Shown here: one piece after another, positions 22,927-34,960 of the stretch | Layout: each line of letters begins with the position of its first letter | How positions within the stretch are numbered: the stretch's first letter is position 1 | Assembly: GCA_032690845.1 (NCBI GenBank) | Contig: CM064423.1 | Span: forward strand, 33,278,903-33,342,902 | Source of the DNA: Eleusine coracana subsp. coracana | Taxonomy: Eukaryota; Streptophyta; Magnoliopsida; Poales; Poaceae | Length of the DNA stretch: 64,000 bases | Direction: 5' to 3' | Position numbers and translations under genes: made by a program | Notes under the pieces: generated by a model | Databases searched by the model: none | The model's input: only the letters and a program-made list of their open reading frames with translations | What the model was told of the DNA's origin: nothing

Positions 22927-23358
22927 CGCCGCCCGAAGGCCCACATGGCCCAAGTCGCGCGACTCCCTCTCCACCGCGCGCCTCTCCACTTCAGCCGGCC
23001 CTAGATGCCTCGTCCTTCCCCTATTTAGTCAAGGGCTGCGCCCCTTGCAATCTTCGAGTTTTGTTTTAAGTTTAGCTTAGCTATACGTCCGTCTCTTGAC
23101 GTGAATTCAGAACTCCACCTTCGTGCAATACATCAGATTGCTCGCCTCTAATTCTTGCTGGTTCTTCGATTGCGCGTAAGAATTGATCCTCGTGATCAGG
23201 TTGATCTTGTTTACCGCAAGGTTAATACCCTCCAGAAGTTGGTTCAGCGATTGCATTGACGCTTCGACTTGCTCGTTGTAGTTGGATCGTGAGGGTCGAC
23301 ATCCACCAAATCGAAGTTATCTCCACTCGCCGAAAGATCGGGCACTCTACACCTATCA
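22719..23358 (+). repeat. 3' LTR of the CRM-like element
   Basis: 640 bp, preceded by the polypurine tract and followed by the duplication tggaa (23359-23363). About 22 differences from the 5' LTR by eye, mostly transitions. Confidence 0.92.
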
Positions 23359-23363
23359 TGGAA

Positions 23364-23848
23364 GGCGGGGCAAACATGGAAGGTATGACGCCTAGGTACG
23401 TCCATGCGGTAGGTAAAATGAATGAGGATGAAAATGAGTATAGATACATCAACGACATGTAGGGTGAAAAATATGGTGAAACAACTTTGGAAGACTATTT
23501 TCGACACTGCATTAACGTGAGTAAAGGAGACAATGATAGTTGAACCCCATTTTAAAACAGAATATACATTCATAAAATTTGATTGAAAGGATTTCGATTA
23601 TCTCAATTAACATGGAATAATAAAATGACAAAATATTGAAATAAAATAAAATAAAAATGATTTTACTTATTAAAAAAGTTTTTGTTCAAAATTGAAAACA
23701 TTTATGACATAGATCAATTACTTCAACCCAACAAAATCTTTGTTAATTTGTAATGTTTCTTATAAATAGTTTCAAAATTTTAGATATCTAAATATATTTT
23801 TTGAAAGCGTTTTACATTCCAAAATGGGAAATTTTGGGATGTGACAGC
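23364..23848 (-). repeat. LTR-like sequence, minus strand (right portion with terminus)
   Basis: Very AT-rich continuation of 13641-16561 after the CRM-like insertion. On the minus strand the sequence starts TGTCACATCCCAAAATTTCC at 23848, a common start for gypsy-type LTRs in grasses. It abuts a truncated Tat integrase at 23849. Confidence 0.5.
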
Positions 23849-25017
23849 TCTATCGATTCACCGAATCCTTTGTCCTGATCGACTGTGACCTCTACAAGCG
23901 CAGCATTACTAAGGTAGTGCAGCGTTGCATCCCGAACGAGGAGGGCATCAGGCTACTGGTTGACATCCAGGGGGGAGGGGGTCTGTGGCCACTACGCCAC
24001 GCCTCGATCCCTCGTGGGCAATGCGTTCCGCCAGGGTTTCTACGGGCCGACGGCGGTGGCGAACGCCGCGCACATATTAAAGACCTGCAAAGGCTATCAA
24101 TACTACGCACGGCATACCCACCACTCATGCCCTCCAGACCATCCCGCTCACATGGCCTTTTGTAGTCTAGGGGCTAGAGTTGGTTGGGCCACTCAAGAAA
24201 GCACCCGGGGGCTACACCCACTTGCTTGTCGCCGTTGACAAGTTCACCAATTGGATCGAAGCACGCCTGGTCGCTAAACGCCGCTCTAAAGAAGCGGTCG
24301 AATTCTTCCTCGACATTATCCATCGATTCGGAGTCCCCAACTCCATAATCACGGATAATGGCACGTAGCTCACAGGGAAGAAGTTCCTAAAGTTCTGTGA
24401 CAACTACCACATCCCCGTTGACTAGGCCGCGGTCACCCATCCCAAGACGAATGGTCAAGTCGAGCGAGCAAATGGCATGATACTTCAAGGCTTGAAACCT
24501 AGGATCTTCGACCCTACGGTGTTTTCCAACTGCCTGAAACAGTTCAGCGATTGGCGGGCGGCCGAACTCCACGCCGTGCTCTGGAGTCTTCGCACGACCC
24601 AGAGCCAGGCGACCGACCTCACGCCTTTCTACATGGTCTATGGGTCTAAGGCGATCCTGCCCATAGATCTTGACTACGGCGCACTACGAGTGCACGCCTA
24701 TGACGAGCAGGGCAACAAAACCTCACTCAAATAGACGAGGCACGAGACATCGCGCTCCTCCACTTGGCCAAGTATCAGTAGGCGCTCTGTCGATACCATG
24801 ACCATAACGTAAGGGACAAAGGCCTACTCATTGACGACCTTGTTTTATGCAGGGTTCATGACAACAAGGGTCAGCACAAGCTCTCGCCCTCGTGGGATGG
24901 ACCGTACGTCGTCTCTCGGGTCATCCGGCCCGGGACTTACAAGCCCAGGACCATGGAGGGTGAAGAATTCAAGAACACGTGGAACATCTCACAGCTACGT
25001 AAATTCTACCCTTAGCT
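23849..25017 (+). pseudogene. Tat-lineage Ty3/gypsy integrase, truncated and broken
   Basis: Opens inside pol just before the integrase (CDLYKRSITKVVQRCIP). A G-run near 23970 shifts the frame. The zinc domain has GNAFRQGFYGPTAVANAAHILKTCKGYQYYARHTH, with Tyr where the second Cys is expected. The core follows: VGPLKKAPGGYTHLLVAVD, then FGVPNSIITDNGT with TAG at 24366-24368, then HPKTNGQVERANG, and a C-terminal WDGPYVVSRVIRPGTYKP ending near 25015 at FYP-stop. Further stops at 24423 and 24732. The Tat assignment rests on these motifs and on the antisense ORF downstream. Confidence 0.85.
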
Positions 25018-25516
25018 CTCTGTTTCACACAATCCTCCCACGCCTCACTCACTCCGAAGTGATGCCCGACCCCTCCCAAGGGGTCGAGCATCACTCGGGG
25101 GCTAGAAAGGCACAATAGGCCCACGCCACGCGCCTCTTGTTTTTCTAGAAACAAGTTCCTTTTTTTCTGCCTCTCTCGACCTCGAGCCTCACTACGCTGG
25201 CAAACAAAGTAAGCCATGAGAAAAGGAGTTCACAGTCGAGTCGGTCGGATGGTGCAACGACGTGCTTGCCCCAACGACCACGATAACGGCGATCACCAGC
25301 AAGACTAAACTTCCAAAACACTCGCGGGCTCATACTTTGTGAGCCAAAACAGGAGAGGCAATAGGCCGAGCACACAAAGTAGTATAATAACAAGAACTAA
25401 ATCTGTTTAAGGTCACCACGGGCCAGCAAAGTTAAACAACCGCGAGTTCAAGTTTAAACTATTACATGGGCATGATGACCCACCAAAACAACTAAAATAA
25501 CTAAAGCAATCACAAA
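25018..25516 (+). other. Tat element spacer between integrase and antisense ORF
   Basis: Non-coding. It contains the Tat phrase cactcgggggctag (25093-25106), a purine-rich tract. It continues as far as the end of the antisense gene at 25517. Confidence 0.5.
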
Positions 25517-25770
25517 CTAATTTCCCTCCTCTGCCTTAGGGAGCGCCTCCTCCTCATGCGCGTGAGCCAGGACGTTGGCATGACAGGCGGTGCGGGCACG
25601 GATCGCCTCCATCTGCTCGGCAGTGTGCCCTTCAACGTGGCCCGCACTCACTTACTCGAACTCAGCTTCGACCAGTTCGAAGTGAGTGGCGAACATGATG
25701 AAGGCGGTGCGCACACCGAAAAGCACACCCCGCCTGATCCAGGTGCGACCCACCTCCATCGGCCTCCTGA
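25517..25770 (-). pseudogene. C-terminal part of the Tat antisense ORF
   Basis: Minus-strand frame with a typical tail (GVRTAFIMFATHFELVEAEFE, a stop, then AGHVEGHTAEQMEAIRARTACHANVLAHAHEEEALPKAEEGN), ending at a stop at 25517-25519. It is the end of the gene whose body is at 27637-30172, separated by a solo LTR. One in-frame stop follows the EAEFE residues. The function of this Tat-borne antisense product is unknown. Confidence 0.55.
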
Positions 25771-27636
25771 CTTGCTGTTGGTGGCCCATAAAACCCAATA
25801 TCGACCACCAACCGGTCAGGAAGTGCAAGGTAAAGACTAAAATCTAATAAATATTTGCTTAAACTAAGAAAGTTCCACGAGTTTTGGTGAAATGTGTTTG
25901 TAGGTATAAAAGAGCCAAATATGCAAAAACATGAAGAAACACCCCGTCGGCTGATCATGACTGTGAAACTATCGTTTTCACTAGCCGACAGGGTCGTTTT
26001 CAAGCTGAAAACAGGAACCGGCCGATAGGGTCATCTACGGCTGAAATCAGCCACCCGGCTGATCAACCGGAGTCGTTTTTGCAGGCTAATCATCCAACCT
26101 GGCCAATTTTGCAAAACACTTAACCATGATGTCGTTTCTCCTCCCTGAACTAAAAATGATAAGATGTGGCTAAGGAAAAGAGGGCCAACAAGTGGCCTAA
26201 CTGGGAGAGGTCAAGGGGCGACCCGGAGGCGATCAACACCCAGCAAAGGCTTACTAGCTCAAAAATGAAGGAGTAGGTGCGAACCGACCAAACAACCGAC
26301 AACGGGACAAGATTCCAGCCATCCAAGAGGAGTCGGTCGCGAACCGACACGATCCAAGGGCTGCCCGGCCTGGGCTGCCGCTCGGCGGTGCATGCCACCC
26401 AGCATGCCCGGCCGCGCGGCACACGTGGCTGCGAGGCCTTGCCCGCCGCCCGGCGGACCGATTTCGGCCTACCGACCCTTCATCACCTACAAGTACCCCC
26501 TAGCCCATCGCCACCTATAAATAGAGGGGGAATTCAGCTAAAAAAGAGAATCAAGCAAGAAACACATCAAGGAGTTCATTTCCCACTACTTGTGCTACTT
26601 AGTAGAGTAGGTTAGTTTGTCTGGACTTAGAGTCTAGTCGAGAGCGTTGCATGGGATTCCAAAATGGTCTCGGAGTCTTAGTATGAGCTCTCTTGTATCT
26701 TTTCTCCTTTTGTAAGACTTATCCTTTATCAATATAATTATCTTCCCCTTTTTATCTTTTCAAGTGTTTATCTTAATTTAGTCATTTCCTTAAGTTACAA
26801 TTATCGGGAAGAAAATTTGTTGCATAGTTCACGGGTTTTCTGGCTAGGATTTAATTAAGTTTAGTTCTTTCTAGAACTTAGACTTGGTTATTTCCTGGCT
26901 ATTCTTCCGCTAGGCCAATGGAAGAATATCTAGTGAAGGCGTGGGCGCGATGCCTAAGTTAACACTAGCTAGATTTGCATTCGTCCCCACGGGCTATGTC
27001 GTAGGCGACAGGTGGTGACAGCCCTGTCCATCCCTTTAGTAATCCACCACGTTCGGGAAGTCTCAAGTAGGGTTGTCTAGCGATAGCGTACCCACTAGTA
27101 CAGAGGTTAGTTACCGACCCATATTAGTGGATCGTTTTCATGCCCCGATGTGAGCAAATAGGTGACAGACTCGAGGCTGTACCAAGAAATTGGTGTAAGT
27201 ACTCAACCCGAGTAACTAGGATTTGACGCTTGGCTTAGATATATTAGAAAGATATATTTTAGGAATCTTAGACTTAGACTCGTTGTCCTCCCGGCTAGCT
27301 TAACCGATCTTTCTATTTATCTTAGTGTGGATTCCTCCTGTGTTGCTACTCCTACCACATTATCATTGAACATTCTTACGCCTGTCTTTGGTTAGTTGGT
27401 ATAATTCTTGTACTTACATCTTTGTTAAACTAAGGTAATCTTACGCCTAGCTTCCCTATGGAAAATAAATACAATACCTTGGAATACTCTCGGCTAAGAT
27501 GCTACAATGGTGTTCCGTGCGCTTGAGGATTAATTCACTTTATTCCTAAAGCATAACAAACTCCAATAATCATTTCTGGCGCCATACAAGGAATAGTGAT
27601 ATTCTTGATGCGATGTTAAAAAATGTCAATACTTGC
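25771..27636 (+). mobile_element. Solo LTR of the gag-only gypsy group with CTTGC target duplication
   Basis: LTR 25776-27631 (TGTTGG...GTCAATA, 1856 bp) between perfect duplications cttgc (25771-25775 and 27632-27636). TATA box tataaata at 26516-26523; conserved block at about 26988-27056. A primer-binding-site-like TGGCGCCATACAAGGAA lies inside the LTR at 27577-27593, ending 38 nt before its 3' end. U3 has several gccgata/cggctgat motifs (25940-26060). It is inserted in the Tat antisense gene. No internal sequence, so a solo LTR formed by recombination. Confidence 0.85.
26516..26523 (+). promoter_or_regulatory. TATA box of the solo LTR
   Basis: cctataaatagaggggg, a consensus plant TATA box about 1.1 kb before the LTR end. 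It lies antisense to the interrupted Tat antisense gene. Confidence 0.6.
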
Positions 27637-30172
27637 TCGGTGAGAGCGACGCCGAAAGGAAGATCCCCCTGAAGCTCTCGTGCCGCTCAAACCATCATGG
27701 CGTGAAGCGTGTCCCTCTCCTCGACCTCCAGGCGAAGGGAGCCCTCGGCCGCCACCAGCCTCGACCCGAGATTTGCACGACACCCACAAAAGTCAGCGAA
27801 CCAAAAGGAACGATGCATAAGGTAAGGAAAGCAAACTAGGGAAAAAGTTTACCTTCCTCCCTCTGTTGGGAGCTCTGTAGTTGTGCCAGGTAGCCAATTG
27901 CTGCCTCAGCAGAATCCTTGGCCGCTTTGTTCGCCTCCTCTTGATGCAGCTTCTCCTGCTGCAACGTGAGGCCAATGTTGTTGACCTCCACGGCACTGGA
28001 CAGAGTCCTCGCCATGGCGTCATCCCGTTCTTTCTTGGCAGCCGCAAGGTCGTCCTCCGTCAGGCTTAGGTGGCGGTCAGCCTACTCCATGGAGGCCTCC
28101 AGTTCCATCTGCCTCGTGCCCAGATCCTCCCTATGTTGGCACTCCTCTTCCAGCTCCCAACGAGCACCGTCCAAGGCTCAGAGGGACGCCATGGCTGAGG
28201 CCTCACATTCGAGCCTCAGCGCCCGACACGCGGCAAGGACCTGAAGCCCGACGGGGTCGCATGAATTTTCCATCGACTTGAGCTCTTCCTCCACCAGCGC
28301 ACGCTCGACCGCTATGAGGGGAGGGACTCCACATCCGCCTGAGGCCACAGCAGATCCCACGCCAGTGGCAGTAGGGGCTGCAGTCTCAGCGGACCCCAGA
28401 GTGGCAGTCCCATCACCACCACCGGTCCCAGTGACCGTCGCCACACCCCCCCCTGAAGTGCCACCATGGTGTCACGTGCCTGCGCTTCCTTGAGCATCTT
28501 CATCATAGTCAGCTTGGGCCGACGAGGATCCAGGCCCAAGGCACGCCACTTCTCGATTGGCGCATCGGCGCTTTTCCACGGTTGCTACGGAAGGCGTGAC
28601 CTCGGCCTCGCTGACGACGGGTGGCGCCTTGACTCGCACCGGCTTGACCTCCTGTGCCGGCTCCACCGTCTCGACTACTCCCTCGATAAGGGTTCTCGCT
28701 GGCGAGGCCCGCTCCCCAATGATAGTCTCAGCCGGCATCGGCGAGCAGAGATCCTCGAACGAGCCCAACCAGCTCAGCTTGTAGAGACCCCTGGCCTGAA
28801 AGTTGGCGGCAAGATCAAGGACGAACCCATCCCCAGGGTTGGACGCGTGTACGACGCATAGCCGAAATTGCCGCCGAGATCGCCGTCATCATCGTCGTCG
28901 TCCCCGCCATCCTCAAAGTCCATGAACTTGGTGATGGCCTCCCCGGTGTTGGACACATCATCATCCTCATCTTCATCCTCGTCCTCCTTCGATGTTGTCG
29001 ATAGGGTGTTTGGGTTCTCCCCTTGCAGCTCCTTCTGCTCCCTCAGTGCATGCCAACGATGTGACCTCTCCTCCTTCGCCTATCTCGCTAGGATGTCGGA
29101 GTCTTTCTTCTTCTGTGCTTTCCTCTTGGCGTCCCGCTGCTCCACGTTCCTAAAGCGGTTGGTGGTCCATAGAGGCTGACCCATCGACAGCCGGAGGCGA
29201 GGGGTCTGGATGAGACGCGTCCACTAGGACTGAGGGCAGGGGCACGAAGGTGAGATCGGCAGCCGCAATAACTCAGAAGCCAAAAATGCGAGAGAAAGAG
29301 TAGGGAAGAAGAAGGCCTTTTACCACGTTGACTGCCTGAGGGTCTGGATGCATTGCCAGTCCATCAGGAATGAGCCAGGGCTAGACAGAAGATCCTAGCG
29401 CTGCCCTCACCCGCTTCGTGACCTCGACGTGAGGCAGCAGCTCCTTCGCCATCATGTTATCCGGCACAATGCGACTGCTGCCCTCGACTAGGAACATGGG
29501 GAGTCGGAGGGCCGATAGTGGTGGGAACCGCTGCTTATGGTACCACCCCACGACCCGACGCCGTCAAGGCCGCACAGCTTGAGATGAGCAATTGCGTCGA
29601 GGGCGTCCCTGATCCATCGCTTGCTGTGCTTCCCCTTCCCCCAGGTCTAGTTGGATTCGGCCATAGGGATATTTCGGCTAGTGTAGTTGGGAGGGGGATG
29701 GAGCTCATCATTCCGCAGGTAGAATCACCTCTTGTGCCAACCCCCGTGATTGGTCGGGGTGGGCATCTGGATGTACTCCCCCGCGCGCTCGCCGCGAAGT
29801 CGGATGCTGACGCACCCAATGGTGCAGGGGAGAGGGTCGTCACGAACCTTGCGCCAAATGCAAGCAGTTAGGAAGAAGTGGCACCACAAATCAAAGTTGG
29901 GCACCACACAAGGCCATGAAGGTCGAGATGTGCAAAATCCCATTAGGGTTTAGATGCTGCAGCTCTACACGGTAGTGGAATAGCAGCGCATGGAGGAAGT
30001 CATTCATTGGCCGTCCAAGCCCACGCTTATGGAAGGGGACGAATAACACCACGTAGCTGCGAGGGGGATTCGGCCGGATCTCGTCGCCTGGCACCAGCCG
30101 TTCCTATGCCGCGCTGAGAGGAACTAGGAGCCCGGCGCTGACAAGCGCGTCTAGTTCCCTCTTCGTCACCAT
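27637..30172 (-). pseudogene. Tat antisense ORF (plant gypsy-type transposon protein)
   Basis: Reads opposite to the Tat integrase. The start is the Met of MVTKRELDALVSAGLLVPL (codon 30170-30172). Next comes a well conserved domain, GYVVLFVPFHKRGLGRPMNDF-like (residues about 35-120; RSYVVLFVPFHKRGL, FLHALLFHYRVELQHLNPNG, then PLPCTIGCVSIRLRGERAGEY), of the kind annotated as putative gypsy-type transposon (PF04195). Downstream are an acidic run (DDGGDDDDDDGDLGG near 28880) and Ala/Glu-rich helices. Possible introns lie near 27785-27850 and 29230-29335. Tat elements such as Grande and Retand carry an antisense ORF here; its role is unknown. Stops and frame changes show decay. Confidence 0.7.
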
Positions 30173-33072
30173 GGAGCGGGTGAACACTGACATCACGATA
30201 GTGGAGGCGTCCCGAGGCGACAGCGAGAACTTATCAACAGAGAAGGAGAGAAGGCGTGGAGACGAGAAAGGTGAAAGGAAGGTGTGGACTTTGGTGCCTG
30301 AAGGTCAAATAGGAGGACTGGCCAGGGGTAGACAATCAGAACTGACTACGGAGAATCTGCCCATGATCCACCAGGTGATACGTCTCCGAACCACTCACCC
30401 CGCTTAACGTGTGGACGTGGGGACCCCACGCTCATCCATCACTCCACTCCTCCCACTATCCCGTAAACTCCTCAACTCCCACGAACCGATCCGCACGCCA
30501 CAGGCCTGCCCCTACAACCACCATGACGAAAAAGCCGCCCTTTCGATCGCTGCACCACGGGAGGTGGAGCGACTCCGCACCCCATCCAGGACCACCACGT
30601 GCTCGCGTGTTAGGTAATCGTTCAACCCCTTCTTTGTCGGGCAATGTGGCTAGCGCCACAGAGCCAATTCAAGCCCCGCGCCGCGCCTTGAAATTTGCAG
30701 CATGGGTGGCATAGAGAAGGCCGTTTAGGGCCCCGCAGTCCCTACTAATCAGACCCTGCAGTGACAACTCGGCCGACCTAGATAGGCTCGATCGATTAGT
30801 GGCGACAACGAGACGGGAGCGCAAGGCAAGTTGCTCGACCACACCAGGGGTCGAGCGACGCAGGTAAGACGGGATAAGAGGCTGAAAACTGCCTCGACAG
30901 ACCGATGGCACCGAGGTTCTATGTCTGGGCCCTCAGAAGGTTCGATAGCCGCCTAGAGCGCAAGATAGATCAAGGGGCACGAGCGATGGGCACACTTAGC
31001 TGCCAGTAGCCTGACCTCCAAGGGGTCAAGGGCATCGGGGAGTAGCATTTGAGTCCTGCTCTGACTCGTCCGTTGGTATCTCTCCGAAGAGAGGCAGCTA
31101 GCCATCACAGCCTATCGAATGGTCGTGACAACCAATCGAGTTAGAAAGATGGATTTATGAGGTCAACCACCAGCTGGTTCACTGGAACCCTGTCGATAGG
31201 GAACCGGAGACTTCACTCGAACAGAGCCGATAGCAGCTCATCGAGCACCACATTTCAGCCACCAAGGCAGAAGCATGGTCCGTTCTATCCTCTGTCTCAC
31301 TAACGAGACACGGAAGGAGAAAACAAGAAAACCGAAACAATCACTTGACCGATCCATCCGCACTGAGCGGAGATGCGAGAACTGGCATCGCCAATAGAGA
31401 CCCAATGACGCGGTCGCACTGACATTTCTTTGCTAAAAAGACACCTTAAGGCCGACTCTTACAAACTTTCTCTTATAAAACGAGTGTCCACAACTCGGGG
31501 CTACAAGAAAAAGAGAAAGGGAAGATCGACCCAAAGGGTCTACTACAAAGAAAAAGGCGGTATCCGCACCTCGGCGGGCACATACGGGGTAAAGCACCTA
31601 TAGTCGTCAAGGAAAGATGCCCTCATTTAACGCTACCCTTTTCCCCTAACAAAGAGGGCGAGCAGCTCGGCCACACCGTACGGCTGTTGCTTGGGCTGCC
31701 TCCCGAGACTCGGGACCCCCGCAGACGCAGGGAGCCCGGTTCGGCGCCTCTTCTTGACCCCGTTCCTACCGACGCCGTCGAGAACAAACTCGAGGGGACC
31801 TAACAAACCACGATGGCCTTCTATGCGAGGGCTCCTTTATCTCACCCGAACAAAGGGCATGGATGACAGGAGTTGAACCATCCCCCCCTGCTACTATAAC
31901 TAGAACAACCACTCCTGAGCGTAGCGGGGCACGCCGGTAGCAAATCTTCCTCGTCCCTATTTTTGTCACTGGGAGCATTGTCGCAACCAGTGGCCATGGC
32001 AGCATCAAGACACCAAGCAAAGGCCAGTCGTATGCCAAGCAGTTTAGGACTCGATGGGTCAAGCTTGGTTTGGGGGTGAAGCGAAACACTGCCCAGCTAT
32101 GCCGTTAAATAACCAAGCTAGGCTCAGGCCTCGGATACCCTGCACGGGCATTGAGCCCAACACAAAGACACCAGGACGCCTTACACACTACAAGGGGACA
32201 AGGGCCTGGCACCCTGGTGGCACTTTGCTCCACTCCCCGTGAAAAGAAAGATTCGCCTCGAGGCGGGCGCACCAACGATGAAAGCCGTACATGATACATC
32301 TCTTCTTAGGGTAGTACGGCGTGCAGCCCCCCCCTCTAGCTCACTTGCGTGCTGAGGGCAGGGAGGATGAAACAGTGACCCCATGAGGCCGTTCGAACCA
32401 AAAAAGCCAAAACACGAGCCCTTACAAGACTCACCCTTTGGCTCAGGGGCTACACCCTGCCAACGACCAGGACTAACTGTCGCAATCGGACGAAAGTCGA
32501 AGCACGAGTTTTTATTAAAGCTCGACCTCCGACTCAGAGGCTACACCCACCGGGTGCGCTCGTCTGCACCTCCTCCGGAATGCAAGCGGCCGAGAGGCGA
32601 TCCCCTCCGACCAAAGGCACGGACATCAAAGGCCCTCGAGCGGTTCTCCGTACGCACCCACACGGTTCTCAATGAAAAGGATCCTGACCCCTCCCTCGAG
32701 GGGGTCGGATCCGATTTCCGCCTCGCCTGACCCTCGGCGGCGGGGTCACCCTCGACCCCCAGGGGTCAGAGGCCCTCAGTCAACTCGGCCGACTCACGCA
32801 TCGTTCAAATGGATTCTGCTCTGCTTGACCCCCAAAGGAATCAAAGCGTCTTTACTCCTCGCCAACCCCCACACAGTAGGTCAAGTCTGCTCCACGTGGG
32901 GTGTCAGCCATGGTAATAAGGGCGCCAGCCAGCCTCGCACGGAAGCCATACCCGCACCACTCGGGCACGCGCCGAGGCATCATTATCTTTTCCTGCCATC
33001 CATGACGGGAGGACCCAAGTCTCGAGGCAGGGCCATACCAAGGGCACGGACCCCGCAGGGATGGCTGTACCA
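30173..33072 (+). other. Tat element 3' spacer
   Basis: About 2.9 kb, GC-rich, with no supported gene. It includes the probable upstream region of the antisense ORF (30173-30400) and repeated Tat-like phrases: cgggg ctacaag (31496), caggggctacaccctgcc (32445), cagaggctacacccacc (32535), and ggtcgagcgac. No LTR terminus is found before the CACTA end at about 33073, so the Tat 3' LTR is missing or beyond recognition. Open frames such as 32383-32730 have no domain. Confidence 0.45.
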
Positions 33073-33355
33073 CAACTACAAAAATGGCCTATAGCAGCGG
33101 TTGGAAAGGCACTGTAGCGGCGGGCAGGCCACCCCACCGCTACGCAAACGCAGCTACAAATATGCATTTATAGCGATGGGTGGTCTGTCGCCTAAATAAA
33201 CCGCCGCTACAGACAAATTATTAGCAGCAGTTGAAGATGTCAACCGCCGCTATTGTTAGCCATTAGTAGCAGCGGTTGACATCATCAACTGCTGCTACTA
33301 TTGGCTATTAGTAGCGATGGTTGACAACATCAACCGCTGCTACTTATTATTTTCC
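33073..33355. repeat. CACTA subterminal repeat region
   Basis: Multiple direct and inverted copies of tagcggcggt / accgccgcta with a linking ttgacatcatcaac phrase (for example 33222-33250, 33268-33300 and 33312-33345). Subterminal arrays of this sort bind the element's own protein in CACTA elements. Confidence 0.7.
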
Positions 33356-33540
33356 AAAAAAAAAAATATTAGCAAATATACAGAAATCACAGATTCTGCA
33401 TACACAAAAATTTACAAATCTCATCACAGATATTTACAACATCTCATCATAGGTATTTACAATCTTATCACAGATATTTACATCTCATAATAGAATATAT
33501 ACAACATTGTCATCAAAATGTTCAATCGAGCTTACAAAAT
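33356..33540. other. AT-rich 3' flank of the CACTA gene
   Basis: A-run at 33356-33366, then degenerate repeats of catcaca(t/g)atatttaca(a) spaced about 25 bp (33420-33500). No coding potential seen. Confidence 0.5.
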
Positions 33541-34960
33541 GTTTTATATGAACCCTAATGCATAGTCATTATCTTTTTTCGACACATTAGGCTCATATGG
33601 TGCCCTTGAACCAGCCCACTCATAAAGAGACCTATGTTTTGTTGCTAGTTCACTGTTTGAGTCAAAGCACTTCCCTTCTGGACTAATTACCTCTCTCAAA
33701 ATAAAACGACAAAGAGAAGCTACAACTAGATACATGGCATTTGTACTCAAGTGAACGCGTGATTCAGAAATTATACACTTTTTGATCGCGTAGTTCCTTT
33801 TCATCTTTGCAGCCCATTCTCTCTTTGACCTTGTGGCTTTTTGTGTCACATGAGCAGAGTCCTCAATGATATGGTCCAGGTAAAGTAAAATGGACATAAA
33901 CAAAATTAACTTACCTCTTGTTGAGATTCCTTAATGATATGGTTCAGATAAGTTGAAGTGCCAGCCGAGAACACACAAGTGTAGTAACCACAATGCACAT
34001 TTCCTCGTATTTGCTTATTGCACTATAAAGTAGAGAACACAAGTTCATTACACCTACGATAATTATATGAATGGATAGTACAATAAGAACATGTATGAGA
34101 TGCATATAAGTCTTACCCAAAACTTATGATGGAAGTACATCTTGTTTTTCCTTGTAGGATGACATGCCCTACTGGCTATGACATATTTCTCATAAGCACT
34201 GCGCGATCGACAAAAGCTTATCAGTAGATGATATTAATATCATCAAACCATACACATGTAGACCAATTTCTTATCGAAGTATGACTTCCAGAATATCGTC
34301 GTATAAGTTCTTGTCATAGTTCAGGCTGTCGAGTGATAGAAGGTACCCTTCTTTCAGAAATATCATTAGACAGATCCAATGATCGCTACAACAATGTTTG
34401 TTGTCAATAAGTCAATTATGATTAGATTTAATTTTAACATAGGATACATGACGAAGGCAGTAGTTGTCCAACTTACTTAAAGTTGTAAAGGGCTATAATG
34501 CACTCTCTATCTTGCCACCTCATGAAGCAGTCGTACAAGTAATTTGCAACATAAGTCCTTGCTTCTGTTGTCAAGACCGTCTTCATTTCAGCAAGCTCTG
34601 TTGGTGTCTTATCCGGATAATTTTTCGGATTTACCGTTGGGTTGATCGAGCTTTGGTTGATCCGGCTTGGGTTGACGTAGGCCACCCTCCAATCTTTTCT
34701 ATTGGTCTCCTTTCTTTGGAAAAGAAGTTCATACTACAAAAAAAAGTATATGGAATTATGCTTGAAATACGAAGTAGATCGAACACGACACTAACATGCA
34801 CCACAGGGTGATGAAGGTGACGTCCATCTGGTCTAGACGAAACATCCAGTGGACATCCTCCCAAAATAGGTATAAGATTTGTTCGTCATCTTCGTTGAAC
34901 ACCTCTTTTAGAATTCTACAAGTGATTTCGGTGACCCCTTCCTTCGACGCCATCATGTAC
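33541..34960 (-). pseudogene. Ulp1-like cysteine protease domain of the CACTA gene
   Basis: Several exons of a Ulp1-type C48 peptidase domain. The expected catalytic residues are all present: His in SDHWICLM (codon 34379-34381), Asp in LSLDSLNYD (34328-34330), Gln in NKQIRGN (34011-34013) and Cys in VHCGYYTC (33990-33992). One clear intron, GTAAGTTG...TTGTAG, is at 34386-34476 (91 bp); others are likely near 34201-34275, 34030-34115 and 33890-33915. Upstream exon segments include YLFWEDVHWMFRLDQMDVTF and AYVNPSRINQ. Ulp1 enzymes remove SUMO; the role in transposons is unproven. The last exon (33544-33903) has an additional YLDHIIEDS segment. A break near 34780 and stops suggest a pseudogene. 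Confidence 0.65.

Larger units (their letters stand above)
16562..23358 (+). mobile_element. Complete CRM-like Ty3/gypsy chromovirus, coding-defective
   Basis: Two 640-bp LTRs (TGATGAGG...ACCTATCA), a tRNA-Met-type primer-binding site, gag, protease, reverse transcriptase, RNase H and integrase in order, a polypurine tract, and a perfect target duplication TGGAA at 16557-16561 and 23359-23363. By eye about 22 of 640 LTR positions differ (roughly 3.4%), suggesting insertion about a million years ago at common grass rates. The reverse-transcriptase sequence around GLYEWLVMPFGLSNAPSTF and the polyprotein running into the 3' LTR fit the CRM clade. One frameshift and four stops make it non-coding as a whole. 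Confidence 0.9.

Noticed and set aside
13366..23853. gctct at about 13366 and 23849-23853 as a target duplication of the long LTR-like sequence
   Set aside because: The left copy lies in Sirevirus remnant sequence and is not next to a TG terminus; a 5-mer match alone is not evidence.
28868..29179. Ser-rich plus-strand frame
   Set aside because: It is the complement of the acidic (Asp-run) segment of the antisense gene; the minus strand explains it.
32383..33094. Overlapping frames of 115 and 140 codons
   Set aside because: In the GC-rich Tat spacer, where chance open frames are common. No domain similarity recognised.
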